A program made the translations under genes and the position numbers. From Blastocystis hominis (lineage: Eukaryota > Sar > Bigyra > Opalinata > Blastocystidae): 64,000 nt of DNA. The stretch covers positions 216,001 to 280,000 of the forward strand of contig NW_013171865.1 in assembly GCF_000151665.1 (NCBI RefSeq), written 5' to 3'. The notes under the pieces were generated by a model, which was not told the DNA's origin, did no database searches, and worked only from the letters and a program-made list of their open reading frames with translations. Within the stretch, counting starts at the first letter, position 1; the number at the start of each line of letters is the position of its first letter. Below are positions 11,288 through 24,100 of the stretch, piece by piece.

Positions 11288-14200
11288 ATACATGGACTTT
11301 AAAGCCTCTTCTTGAGTTAGCATAACCGTTTCTTCTCTCTGCTTCTTGGCAAATTGGATAAACACCTGATCCAATGTGCTCTGACTAAGCGTATACTCCT
11401 TAATACCCAGCTTCTCCTTGTTCGACTCGAGTAGTCTGAACAAGAAGGACAGAGGCTTGCCCGTTGGAAGGATCACAATCGCATGTGATCCATGGCTTTC
11501 TCTAATTTCAATCTTCCCAACCTGACTATTTAGGAACTCCAGAACCTCGTCCATCTTCTTCTTATCATCCTCCGTCTTCAGATCGAGCGTGTACCCATCT
11601 CCATACTTGCTCTTCAAGTGCTGGCTGCTTCCTATGCACTCGATCTGTCCATTCACCATAATCGCAATCCGGTTGCACAGAGCGTCCGCTTCTTCCATCA
11701 GATGCGTCGTCAGCAAGAACGATCGCGAGGTCGACGAGCTCTTAATGATGTTCCAGAGCTTGCGTCGCGAGACGGGATCGAGGCCTGTGGACGGTTCATC
11801 CATAATGATCACTTGCGGATTGCCCATGAATGCGATGGCGACACAGAGTCGACGCTTGTTTCCGCCCGATAAATCGCGCGTGAATTTGTCACGATGCTCT
11901 TCGAGACCCAGGCAGATCAAGATGTTTTCGATCACGGACGGAAGCTGCAGACAGTCGATTCCCTTGATTCCTCCGTAGAACCAAAGGCATTCGTAGGTCG
12001 TCAGACAGTCAAACAGCACGTCGAACTGCGGACAATAGCCCAAATAGGTGTACGCCTTCTTCACCTCCTTCGGAATCGGGCAGTTCTTAATCGAGCACGT
12101 TCCCTTATTGAAGCCCAGCGTGCCCATCAGGATGGAAATGATACTCGTCTTTCCGGCTCCGTTCGGTCCGATCAGACCGAAGCAATCGCCCTCGCAAATG
12201 CCGAACGTGACATCGCGGCAGGCTTCGACGGGCGGCGTTTTCTTGCCTCCCGGATAGACTTTCCACACGCCATCGACGCAAACCGCATCGTTTTTGGTGG
12301 CGCGGACGCGCTCGATTTCCTTGGCGACGTCCTCATCGGTGGGCCGGTATGGCTGCGCGTCGTAATTGACCTTGTCGGTCTTGATCCACGTCCATCGCTC
12401 GACGTAGATCAGCAGAATAAAGAAGACGAATCCCTCGATATAGAGATACGTCATCGCTCGTCCACAGTACTCCCAAGAGAACGGAGAGGGCAGAACCAAT
12501 CCCTCGATCAGCGAGTTCGGTCCGAAGAAGAGAGCGACGCGATAGGTAACATCCATTACCGTATATCCAGGAACTAAATAGACAATGTAGGTAATCAGAT
12601 TGAAAATGGTCGGGTTTAGATTGAACTGGTTCAGCAGGAACGTCACCAACATGGCTGCGAGCATGGTGAGCATCACAACATTGGTGAGGTTCTTCTCTGC
12701 CGAGGCTGCGGACTTGTAGGGCAGCGATAAGAGATAGCAGAATGGAAGACACGCCCAAGAGAAGCCGAGCAATGTCAAAGTGAGCGGCAACGCGCTGGTC
12801 TTCATTCCAGAAGCGAAGAAATAGCAGACGAAGTAGAAAATGAGGATAACGGGGAGGGAGAGAAGGAGATCGAAAATGAGGACTGAAAGCCAGTACAGCA
12901 CATCGTAGACTCCCATCAATCGCTGCTGCAGTCGAGCCTGCGAGATTCGCTCGCGCGCCACAGCGACGCCAGCATAAATCGGGACGAAGTTGATTCCTTC
13001 GCACACATAGATGCAGAAGAAAAGCGTGAACAGAATCTTCAAGACAGAAGTGTTTCGCGCCGTGGTGGGGAGGGAGTTATAGGACACGTTGAGAGAAATT
13101 CCGGTCGAACCACTCGCCATGTTGAGTTGTGCCGAGTCCAGTGTCGTGTGCATCAGCGGGAGAACTCCGCTGTACGACGTGTTGAACCAGATTCGCATGC
13201 ACGGACCTAATGGTGTGGTGGTCGGCTGGACCAACGCCAAGTTGTACGAGTGGTCGAGAATGTAGCGAGCGATCTGCGAGTCATCCGAGATGTCCTCGAT
13301 CGAATCCGTGACGTCCTCTGCGAACAGACGACTCTCAGGGTAGAGCGGGATCTGCGAGCCGATCCAGTTCTCCATGATGACCTTCTCCGTGGCGTTGTTA
13401 TAGACATAGAGAATGCCGAGCGAGTGATTGGTCGCGGAGGTCTCGAGAATGCTTTCGTCGAAAATCAGCTGGCTGGTCGTCTGCACTCCCATAAACAAGT
13501 CTCCCAAGAACAGGAAAAGTATACCGAACGCCATGCAGAAGATGGGCGCCACGATTTGCTGCAGCAGCTCCTTCTTTTGGCGAACACTCATCAATGCCTT
13601 CTTCCAAATCAGCGTTTTCACTTGTCGAGTCACCGAGAACGTACCCTCCGAAACGGGGAATTCCTTACTTTGCGCAATCGGGCTCGCTTCAAGCGGCGAA
13701 GGCTTCGGCTGATCCAGCGCCTGGCTCGTATCGACTCCCATTTCAGCCTCCGCAGCCAAGTTCAAAAAGACTTCTTCGAGAGAAGTGGCGGCCACGCCGC
13801 TGCTGGAAATGTGGAGTTCGTCCTTCTTGTTCTCCAGCGATTCCAGCACGTCGGCGAATTGCTCGACACTCTCGCGAGGAACGATAATCTGGCAGGACAT
13901 GTGGTTCGTCTCTTCAATCTTGGCCTCCTTGATGAAGGTTTGAATGTGCGAGAGAATCTTCTGATCGTCGGCGTCCGCGTTCTTCGCGATTTCGAAGTGG
14001 TATCCCAGACCATAGCGATTCTTCAAGAAGAGAGACGATCCAGCGACCTGCAGTTTGCCATGCGACATAATCACGATCCGATCGCCCAAGAAGTCGGCTT
14101 CGTCCATGAAATGAGTGCAGAGCACGATCACACGGCCCTTCTTTTTCTTTTCTAAGTACTCCCACACCTGATGACGAGACGTTGGATCCATTCCCGAAGT

Positions 14201-16524
14201 CGGCTCATCCAACAAAACAACGCGCGGATCCCCAATCATAGCCATCGCCACATTGAGACGGCGCTTCATTCCTCCAGAAAGATTCTTCACGTACGTATCT
14301 GCTTTGTCCAGCATTCCGATCTATCCGTCACCCAGCCTTGCTATGTCGCTACATCCTTCAGCGATTCCTCGACCAGACCAGGCAGTTTCTCCGGATCCAC
14401 CTTGCGTAAACGACCGAATAACAGGAGATGTTCTCGGCACTATGGATCAAAACTCTCTCCATCTCATGCGTACCGTCAGCACGTCGATTAGAAGGTTCTG
14501 CTGTGGGCAGACGCCGAGTTCTTTTCGGATTTCCTTCATTTCGTGCAGAAGGGATTTCCCGAAGAAGTAAGCATCGCCCGTCGTCATGCCGTAGAGTCCC
14601 GTCAGAACGCTGATCAGCGTCGACTTTCCAGCGCCGTTGTGTCCCAAAAGCGCCGTGATCTGGCCCTCGTAGCTGCACAATCAGAGAGGAAACGAAGCGA
14701 AATACAAGCAGGTAGAGAAGTCGTCGACAGCCACGATCGGCTGTCCGTTCTTGGTCGCGGGCGGGAAGGTCTTTCCGATGTGATCGATCTTCAGTCCGTC
14801 GCGAGCTCGAATCTCCTGATCGACCGGCTCGATGTTTTCCTATCTCTCAATCCCAGAAGACACGCTCTACGCCGACCAATTCCTCGATCGATCCCGGCGT
14901 CACTCCTTCCGGGAGGATTTTGTTTTTGCAGTTCTTTGGGTCCAGGCAGAAGCAGCACTTTTCTCTCTTTCCGTATTGATGCTTCCAGACCTTGTTCAAA
15001 TAATATCCGAAGAAGATCCAGATAATTCCCGAGAGAAGCAGGCAGAGCAGCACCAGTCCCACATTGACGCCGCTGGCCGTAATCGAAGGCTATCCATGAA
15101 GAAGAGCGAGCAATCCCACATCAAAAAGAGAGCCAAAATGGATTCCATTCTTCTGCACACTGTCGGCCTGCACGAGCAGAGCGCCCAACTCGGCGACGCT
15201 GGTTGAGGGGAGGATAAAGGACGCGACAGCAAAGACCCAGGTCTGCATGTTCTACGAGTGAGCGGCGAAATCATAAGAGGAACCGGAAGGAAGCTGGAAG
15301 GGAGACTGGCTAAGACGATGATGAGGATAATAATGCCGCCTCCCGTGGTGGATTTGTCAAATAACGAGGTCAATCCGAGCGTGTAGGAGGTGAGAGAGAA
15401 TCCCATTCTAGAGAGATAACCGACCATCCTCGCAGAGATACATAAACAGAAAGATGAACACGACGTACCATGGAGTCTTTTGGAAGATGAAGAGCGAGCA
15501 GATCAAGGTCCCAACTACACTCACGATAAAGCTGCGAAGCAGGAATGTGCAGTACCAGGAGAGGTACCACACATACTCGTTAAGACCGGTCATGAACAAA
15601 GCTTCTTGCATTCGCTTTTCTCGCTCCTCTAAAAGACGGGTGGCAACAGAGATCATCGAAAAAACGATCACCAAGCAAAGATAGGGCGGAAGGACTCCAG
15701 AGAGAGACTAGAACGTAAAGAGAGGATGCAATGCGAGATACAGAGACGCGCGTATCTTGATAATAGGAGAGTGTAGGGAACTGACGATAGACCGGTTGAT
15801 AAACAGAAATAGAGGCGCCCTTCGAGAAGGAAATCAGAGAGTCCATAAAATGCTGCAGCGGTGTAAACATATAAGCTAATGAGGACGCCATTGCATTGGG
15901 CGCCTGATGAGTAGTATTAGCGTAGTTCACCCAGTTAGTAATGGTGAATTTATTATATGAAGGACGAATATGATAAGCAACTGACTTGTTTGAGCCGGGT
16001 ATAAGGGCTGATGGATCTTCAAAATCAAAAGCCATATCCAGCGACTCTTCGATAGCAAGAGATTGGAGTTCCTCTTGCGTACTAATACAGTGGATGTTTA
16101 GGTTGATGTTTGCCATATTCATAGAAGCATTAAAAACCATGATCAAGGGAGTTAGTGGAGAATTCTAGAAATGACACAGAGGATACGAGACCACAAGGCA
16201 TTCTTTGTTGTCCACAGGAAGGAAGGCAACGTGACTTCCAGAAGAAAAAAGGCTACTTGAATAAACAGGAATCGTCGGCATGTCATCATACAGTAAATTT
16301 TCCTAATCGTAATGGCGGTATTCATTCATTACGTCGAAGAATTGGTTCTTTACTCCAGCACTAATTCCAACCAAAATGAACAACAACAAAATTGGGTATC
16401 TACCAATAACCTGCCAAAAGAACACTTACACTACGTCAAGTACCAACTCGACTGGATTTCGTTTGATCACCAGCCAATTCTTCCAACTGATAATTCTAAA
16501 TTGTTCTCGTTTGTCTCCAGACAT
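11288..16524 (-). CDS. ABCA-type full ABC transporter
   Basis: A full transporter of about 1,626 residues with 11 introns. Order: short N-terminus (MSGDKREQ), first TM helix, large non-cytosolic loop, TM domain 1, nucleotide-binding domain 1, TM1b, loop, TM domain 2, domain 2. NBD1 has Walker [10 protein letters not shown] (about 530), signature LSGGM and Walker [17 protein letters not shown]2 has Walker [10 protein letters not shown] (about 1,334), signature LSGGN and Walker [14 protein letters not shown]. Both sites look catalytically complete. ABCA proteins move lipids across membranes. No stop codon precedes the polyadenylation octamer: the frame reads ATG TAT TTT into TGTTTGTT, so UAA is probably made at T11290. 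If read on, the first encoded stop is at 11267. Confidence 0.9.
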
Positions 16525-16664
16525 TTTTATGACAAACCTTTCATTGGAAGACCGAATCCAAGGAGTTTCATCAATACTCCTCCATAGTTATAATGGCCAT
16601 TTGGACTGAAATACGATTCCATACGGTTCCATAAAGAGCAAATGCTCGTCCACCGAGGTTATCT

Positions 16665-16672
16665 AACAAACA
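16665..16672 (-). terminator. Polyadenylation octamer of the PA28 gene
   Basis: TGTTTGTT on the minus strand, four bases beyond the encoded TGA of the PA28 gene. Confidence 0.75.
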
Positions 16673-16676
16673 TCCA

Positions 16677-17527
16677 TCAATACATCAAATCGTGTTGCAT
16701 GTGTGATGTACCTTTCGGTTTAACTATTTTATCGTAGTTTTTATTGATTTTGTCCAGAATTGTCGAATAAGCGTTTCGTAAATCTCTAAACCCTTGACAC
16801 AACGTGAAGAAGCTAAATTGAGAAGCACCATGAAAACAAACTGAGCGTTGTCAAGAGTTCTGATATACTGAACGAGATCAGACACCGCCATATTCCGACG
16901 ACACTACATCCTAACTCAAAACACACATCCGCACGACAAGAATATTATTCGAGCGATCTTGGAAATACGAGGATAGCGATACGAGCATCTCAACAGCTGA
17001 GTCCTTCCCAGCGTCTAACGAATTGAAAAGTTCGTTCTAAATGACCATAGGAATTGAATTCTACTTGAACTTCCTCTCCCAACGGGTGGCCATTGTCGGC
17101 AGGAGCGCGGTTGTAGGTGATCCACATACTAGAATCGATATTTCCAGTTGATCAAAATACTATAGCACGTCGTATATATCCAAAAATTCAGCAATTTCTT
17201 TCTTTAGTTTCGCATTCAGCTCATTAATCTTCTTCGAATGAAAGAATCCCCAAAAATGCACCTCGTTACAGTCGACACTTTCCCCGCGCATATCTACATC
17301 CGGGAGTTCTTCATTCTGCAGAACGGTCTGCTGCATCTCCTAAGCAATAGCAGTCTGGAAGGGCAGTACCTCGATAAATTCACTCAAGTTACATATTTTC
17401 CTTGGAAGGACGATCTGGATGATTCGATCTGCTTCTTCTTTGGTTTCCCTTACTAGGTTGCAGAAAAACTAGAATTATATTCAAAAGAAAAGAATACTTC
17501 AGTTGGAGGATGGGGTGTGGAATTCAT
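16677..17527 (-). CDS. Proteasome activator PA28 (REG/11S) subunit
   Basis: Hidden by six introns (28-34 nt), which splice to a 222-residue protein, close to the usual PA28 length of about 240-250. Matching segments are the N-terminal helix with LPRKICNLSEFIE, then WITYNRAPADNGHPLGEEVQ at the position of the family's activation-loop region, and the C-terminal helix LRNAYSTILDKINKNYDKI, very like REG-gamma. It ends in a short tail, DLMY, of the kind that docks in 20S alpha-ring pockets. PA28 forms a heptameric ring that opens the 20S proteasome gate without ATP. Start ATG at 17527. The octamer 16665-16672 follows the TGA at once. Whether it resembles the alpha, beta or gamma type was not resolved; a single-gene gamma-like form is likely. 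Confidence 0.85.
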
Positions 17528-18018
17528 TTTCTAATTCTCTCTTTCGATACTGAGCAATTCAATACAGTAAGGGGTGGAAAGGGAGCAAAGAGGAATCTGA
17601 ATAAAGATATATATATATGTATATTCTTTTTAAAAGTTGAGAATAGCTCTGTTTTTTGTCATTCATAAAGTCCATCCATCATATACTATTACATTTTTTG
17701 CTATGCAAGCCGTTTTACTATGCGTATAGGTAAGTGTGTGTTTGATAAAATTGCCATACCCTAGAAAACAAGCTCTGGACTGCTGTTGTGTGGTTTAGAG
17801 AAGAAGTCTAGGAAGAGACCTCATTCTTGCTTTTGAGATGAATATTCAACTGAAATATCCATTTGGAAGAATGATATACTAACGTTCTGTAGGCTTTTGT
17901 GTTTGTTCCAAACAGGCTGTGTTACTTACTACAGACAGCTAGCTAGGTCATTCAGAATGGGTACAGTTTCACATTGATACACGAGAACATTTAGCAGGAA
18001 CAAACAGCCTTGGAAAAA
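17528..18018. other. Intergenic region with an orphan plus-strand polyadenylation octamer
   Basis: About 490 bases between PA28 and uL24m, both on the minus strand. A (TA)n stretch lies near 17609-17620. On the plus strand TGTTTGTT occurs at 17900-17907 with no recognised gene before it. A short frame from ATG 17703 with a possible 35-nt intron (17730-17764) could encode about 30 residues. A non-coding transcript is equally possible. Confidence 0.35.
17999..18006 (-). terminator. Polyadenylation octamer of the uL24m gene
   Basis: TGTTTGTT on the minus strand, 12 bases beyond the uL24m stop codon. Confidence 0.7.
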
Positions 18019-18683
18019 TCATTCTAAAGAAAACAACTTCGCATGGGGATTCCTCAGCTCAACCTCTGGGTTATATGTGACTTCGATAACCTAGATCAAA
18101 TCCTCGCTGATAGAAATACATCATTTGGTGCGGTATCCTTAGGACCAATCTCCGAAGTGACCGGATGGCTCCGTTGCTTCGCTTCCAGGGGCTTTTTAAT
18201 CACGTTTCCCGTCTGGAGTGACACTCGTTGGCGAACACCATCCACAAGGTTGAACTTCACTTTCGTTGGTTTACTAAATCAGAGGCAATCAAAAAGGCGT
18301 ACCCTGTGCTGGGGTCTACGAGCTGAACATTTGAATATGCAATCGGTGACTCAACATCAAAAATGCCTCCCGGCTGCTCATCCGTTCCCTTAATGTGCCT
18401 CTTTCTCTAAGTATAAACGAATGAAAGCAAAATGACAAAATTCACGCCTTCAACCAGAACGCGATTCAGTTTTCGATCAACACGCAATACTTTTCCTTGT
18501 TTTCCCATATCATTGCCGTGAATCACTTCGACCTACGTAAAAAGCGATGCCACTATCACATACAATATCTCCTCGAACAATACTCCAGGTTCGAATTGTA
18601 TCTGCAGCGTTAATTTTTCTCTGCAATTTAACGTCCATCCTGTGTTTGATAACAGGATGAACTAATCTTTTCATGTTTTGCAT
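18019..18683 (-). CDS. MRPL24: Mitochondrial large-subunit ribosomal protein uL24m
   Basis: Four introns (31, 39, 29 and 29 nt) splice to 178 residues. The N-terminal MQNMKRLVHPVIKHRM is a basic targeting-like segment. The KOW motif follows: WSIVRGDIVEV, then GNDMGKQGKVLRV and NRVLVEG, then the uL24 hallmark IKGTDEQPGGI and the SNVQLVDPSTGKPTKV block. The length suits a mitochondrial uL24 rather than cytosolic L26. The protein helps nucleate assembly of the large subunit. Its presence agrees with a translation system inside the organelle. Start ATG at 18683, 247 nt from the divergent RPL3 start; an in-frame ATG at 18636 is the alternative. Confidence 0.85.
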
Positions 18684-18930
18684 TTGAAAAATATACGAAA
18701 AATAAAATCTGATAGATACTTTGTTAGTTGATTAAAAATACCGTTTAAGTGAGTAGAATACTCCCCTAATCGATAGGTTTCAGGGTAGAAATGAACAAAC
18801 CAAATTAGGACCTAGTCAGATTCTGCCGAGAATCCGAGTATTCAATCCTATAGTAATTTTCCACGATGGAATCGGAGTGGTTTCATTATCAGACCATTCA
18901 TTTTCCTCACTTTTTTCCTAATCAAACAGC

Positions 18931-20141
18931 ATGTCTCACCGTAAATACGAATGTAGGTCTGTGTTGGAGTACTGTGGAGCGATTGTAACGCGTGTGTAGG
19001 TCCTCGTCATGGACACATGGGTTTCCTTCCTCGTAAGCGATGCACTCACAACCGCGGTCATGTGCGCAGCTTCCCCAAGGACAAGGCTGACCAGAAGCCT
19101 CATCTTACCGCTTTCATGGGATACAAGGCCGGTATGACTCACATCGTGCGTGTCTTGGACCGTCCCGGAAGCAAGGCCCACAAGCAGGAGATCGTGGAGG
19201 CTGTGACCATTCTGGAAACTCCTCCCATGGTCGTCGTGGGTATTGTGGGATATGTGGAGACTCCTCGCGGTCTGCGCACCCTGACCACCGTGTTCGCTGA
19301 GCACTTGGATGACTCTTGCAAGCGCCGCTTCTACAAGAACTGGTACAACAGCAAGAAGAAGGCCTTCACGAAGTACGCTGCCCGCATGGCTACGGACGAG
19401 GGCAAGGAGGCCATGGAGCAGAAGCTGAAGAAGATCGTGGACTACTGCCAGGTGGTGCGTGTGCTGGCCCACACCCAGATCCAGAAGCTGAAGATCGGTC
19501 AGAAGAAGGCCCATCTGATGGAGATTCAGGTGAACGGTGGCAACATGGAGGAGAAGGTGGCGTTCGCGAAGAGCCTTCTGGAGAAGGAGGTGAAGGTGAG
19601 CGACGTGTTCGAGCCGAGCGAGATGATCGACACGATCGGTGTGACGAAGGGTAAGGGCTTCGAGGGTGTGACCACCCGTTGGGGCACCACTCGTCTTCCT
19701 CGCAAGACGCATCGTGGTCTGCGTAAGGTGGCTTGTATCGGTGCCTGGCATCCTTCGCGTGTGCACTTCACCGTGCCTCGTGCGGGTCAGAACGGATACC
19801 ATCACCGCACCGATGTGAACAAGAAGATCTACCGCATTGGAGCTGCGGGCGACGCCAAGTCCGCTTCCACGGAGGCCGATCTGACGGAGAAGAGCATCAC
19901 TCCCATGGGAGGCTTCCCTCACTACGGAGAGGTCAACAACGACTGGATCATGGTGAAGGGAGGTGTGATGGGATCCAAGAAGAGAGTCATCACGCTCCGC
20001 AAGTCCCTCCGCACGCACACTCGCAGATCCGACCAGGAGAACATTGTCCTGTCCTTCATCGATACCTCCTCCAAGATGGGTCACGGAAGATTCCAGACCA
20101 CCGCCGAGAAGGCCAAGTTCTATGGAACCCTCAAGAACTAA
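18931..20141 (+). CDS. RPL3: Cytosolic 60S ribosomal protein uL3
   Basis: 387 residues with one 47-nt intron (18953-18999) just after the first eight codons, a frequent place for ribosomal-protein introns. The start MSHRKYE joins [14 protein letters not shown], followed by the full uL3 fold including the conserved [11 protein letters not shown] and the GFPHYG stretch near the peptidyl-transferase centre. The third-position G/C bias is strong, as expected for a highly expressed gene. The TAA stop is 29 bases before TGTTTGTT. Confidence 0.97.
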
Positions 20142-20170
20142 GAGAGTCGAACGATCGATTGGGAAATAAT

Positions 20171-20178
20171 TGTTTGTT
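20171..20178 (+). terminator. Polyadenylation octamer of RPL3
   Basis: TGTTTGTT 29 bases after the RPL3 TAA; a near-perfect second copy overlaps it because the tract is TTGTTTGTTTG. Confidence 0.75.
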
Positions 20179-20179
20179 T

Positions 20180-21199
20180 GAAATGGAGAGAATAAACAAG
20201 TGTGTGTAACAAAAATAGAAAGAGGGAATAATATACTATAGAGGAGTAATAATATACTATCCCCTCCAAATCAGATTGATAATATAGAATAATCCTGTTT
20301 AATACATGTTAATAACATTGTGATTTGACATGTCATTCATGTTTCTCGATTGAAAGAATGAACTCTTTGCCGTAAAACTTGCTTTTCTGTTTTGTAACAC
20401 ACGAGTATAGTGTTGTTTTATCGGCATATTCCAATTGTAGTCAAAATAGATCAGCAATATGGAACATAATAGACTGTCTCACCTCAAATGGACTTACGAA
20501 CCATAGAATTGGACTTTACGTGTTCTCATAGACTCGGGATGGGACTAACTCAAACATATCACTCAACGGCCTATGGAAAGGATGAGAGAGAATTAACAGA
20601 ATCGATAGCCAAGCATGAAGGACACAAAAAACAATTTAAAATAGTAACCTAACAATATGTGTTATACTACTGATTACTCATTGTGTTTTTAGGATCACAT
20701 CTGTAAAATAACGAGAAAGACAAGAATAATAGTATCTATGCAATCTCTATATCGACGTTATTATGCAACTGGAATTGGTAGTAACAACAGACAAATCTCA
20801 GATATTTCCAGATTGACAAACTATATTTCCTATACCTCTCCGGTTACCCAGAATTTGTCAGATCAGAAAAAAGGCATTTTCCATCAAGTATGAGGTAATG
20901 AGAAATAACAAAAAGAGAAATATACATATATATGTGACAGTACATACGCATATATGCCCAAAATTTTAAAATATAGGTTCACTTGTCATTTCAATGACGA
21001 CCACTCTATATTCGACCATAGGTTACCTAGCAAACATAATCAATACACGCAAAGGCTAAAATTATCCCATTTGGCGTTGAGTTTCCCAAATCGAACACAA
21101 TCGAAAAGACGTTAATTTAGACTTCAACCACAAAAACGTTACTTTCCAAGTTGACCATAATTTTATTATTTTCTCTTTCAGCGAAAAAAGTTAACTTAA
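20180..21199. other. AT-rich intergenic region upstream of the giant gene
   Basis: About 1 kb with short AT repeats (near 20230-20265 the phrase AATAATATACTAT occurs twice) and no frame or splice pattern that I can support on either strand. It presumably holds the promoter of the 8.6-kb gene that follows. Confidence 0.5.
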
Positions 21200-24100
21200 A
21201 TGAGTGATATAGAAAGTGAAAAGGAAGTTGCCCCTAGCACTGATCAAACAATGCCAAGGGAAGAAGAAAACGTGAAGTTAGAGAGAGGCCACTTTTGGGA
21301 AGGCAACCTCTCTGAGAAGTTTACCATTAAGGAATCTACGGAAAAAGATGGTCATTTCGATGTAGTGTTGGAAGAACCCTTTCAGGGTATTCGTGTCAAT
21401 ACAACGTTGCAGAACAACAAAATGCACGGAGAAACAACATTTACTTCGGAGGATGGAGTTGAACTCGGTAAATTGACTTTTGTGGAAGGAATTGCTACGG
21501 GACCTTGTACATTGAATGATGAGTCAGGCAAACTGTATTTCAAAGGAAGAATGGAAGAGGGATATCGCCAAGGTCGAGGAGCGGAATATGATGAGTCTGG
21601 CAATGTGACATTCGATGGTTTTTATGCCAAGGGAACCAAGCTTGAAAACATCGTTCCATTAGAAGAAGTGAGTGGATACTGGAAAGAATACAACGCCGAG
21701 CACAAATTGGTCAGTATTAGTCAGCGAGATGATTTCGGAAGAAAAGAAGGAATTTGCTATTTCTATGATGGTGAAGAGAAGATGGACCGAATCAGTGAAT
21801 GGAAGGAAGATAAGGAAGTATCCACTTCGGGTTATTGTGAGATATTCGACGAGCCGCGCAAAGTGTGGTATAAGGGTTATTTTGATAATGGAAAACGAGT
21901 CTTTACTGTTCCATTAGAAGAAAGAAAAGGATACTGGAAGGAGTGCAACGAAGACAACAAACTAGTTTGTATTTGTCGCAAAGATAAAGAAGGCAAGTAC
22001 GATGGTATTTGTTATTTCTATAACAACGAAAAGATCAGTCAAGTCAGCTATTGGGAGCATGGAAAGGAGGTGAGAGTCATAAAGCAGTTCAATGGCCTAA
22101 CAATGACTGAATACAACGATGAGAAGCAGAAGCTGTATGAAGGAGAATACCTAGATTCTTTTGAATTGGACTATCCCCGACATGGAAAGGGAACCAGTTA
22201 CAAGAATAACGAGGTCAATAAAAAGACGACTTGGCTAACTGGTTATTCGACACAGGGACTATTGCTGACATTCTTGGCAATAGTAATTGTGTTAGTTATT
22301 TTATTTGTGATAGATGTGATTTTGGGTCTTGTTGTTACAGCAATTGTCGACTTACTGGTTATTATTCGATGGAGTTGTCCTAAGCTGTTGGGTAGTAAAC
22401 TATGTAACAAGACAGACCTCCAGTTAATGGCAGATTACATGAAAACTAAATCTTCCAAGACTACAGAAAAAGAAAAAGAAACCGAAAAGAAAAAATCGTC
22501 TAATTGTTTTTACAATAACATTTATTTAACAATAACTGTTATTCTTTCTCTTATTATTGTATGTGTCTTAATTGGTGCCCATTTCTACTATTCTTTGGTG
22601 AATCCTTACGTGAGTGTGTTTCAAGGTACCTACAAAGTGGGGTCGAATAAACTCAACAAGCTATCTGGATTTAAGATTAGTAATAGAGCGTTGCTGAAGT
22701 CAATTGAAATTGGAACCGGTTGTTTTGAAGTTGCTTCTGTGTTCCAAATCAAGGGACTGAACTCGCTGAACTCTGTTAAGATCGGTTCGAATTCGTTTAC
22801 TGAGCAAAGAAACAATTTTGGAAATGATGGATCGAAATCATTCCATATTTTGAATTGTAAAAATCTACAATCAATCGAGATCGGTGAATATAGTTTTAGT
22901 GATTTCGGAGGTGACTTTGAGATAAAGAACCTTCCTTCTTTGAAATCTCTTGAAATAGGTGTGATGAACACATCATCCTATAATTTCTATTCTGTGAAAT
23001 CGTTTATTATTGAAGGTATGGAGCAGTATTTCTCAGGTTGGTAATTGAATAGATCTTCCTACGCTCAACACGATATCTTTTGGAGATTCTGCATTCTATG
23101 ATTTCCAGTTGGCTGCTTTCAATAGTAGGAAATATTATGAGTGTGAGTGCTAATGACTAGATCTTCCTGAATTGAATTCAATCAATCTGGGACAGCGCGC
23201 ATTCTATGGTAAACATGATATGTCTTGTGCATTGATGATGGAAGGTACGCCAAGTAATGAGTGATGTATAAACAATAGATCTTCCGAAGTTATCATCGAT
23301 CCATTCTGTAGGATATAGTTTCTATTATCCTCGCAATGTTACACTCAACAGTATTGCTAGATAGTAATTGTAATCATAATGTAGACATTCCTAATCTTGA
23401 AAGTGTGGAATTGCCAGACTCATTTGGATATTATTTTTACTTAACTGTAAATAGTATGTGTAAAACGATTTTTGTATAACGTGTAGATGTTCATGAATTG
23501 TTGTCACACTATGTGCCTAGCAATGTTTATCACATCGATGATTTGTATGAATCAGTGGATGTAATTCCATCGGATGCTGAAAAGATCATAGTGAAAGAGA
23601 ATTCTTTTGGTAATACTGAAACCTTATCAATCAATAACTACCCGAATTTGACATCTCTTGTATTTGAAGACAATACGTTTAAGAATGTGAATTCTGTGGA
23701 GATCAATGGAGATAATATCGAAGAAGTTGTTATTGGGGATAACTGCTTCTCGAAGTCGGAGTCTGGAGTGGAGGGAAGTAGAAGATTGGAGGATACGGGC
23801 AGTATTGATTTGACTCTTCCACATACAGAGCGCATTAGAATTGGAAGTAAGTCAGCACTGAATGTGAATACATTGGTGTTCAATGAGCTATTGGACAGTG
23901 TGGAATTTGAATTGGGTAGTGAATCGATGAGGAATATCAATTTGATTCGGTATAGTTACGGAATCTCAACTGATACAATTAACGGCATCAAAACGGCAAT
24001 TGAAAACAATAAAGGAGAAGGTGAGTCAATTGAAACGGAGACAATTAATACTCCTTCAGTTATTCCTACTACTGCAGCTCCTACTGAAGCGCCTACGACT

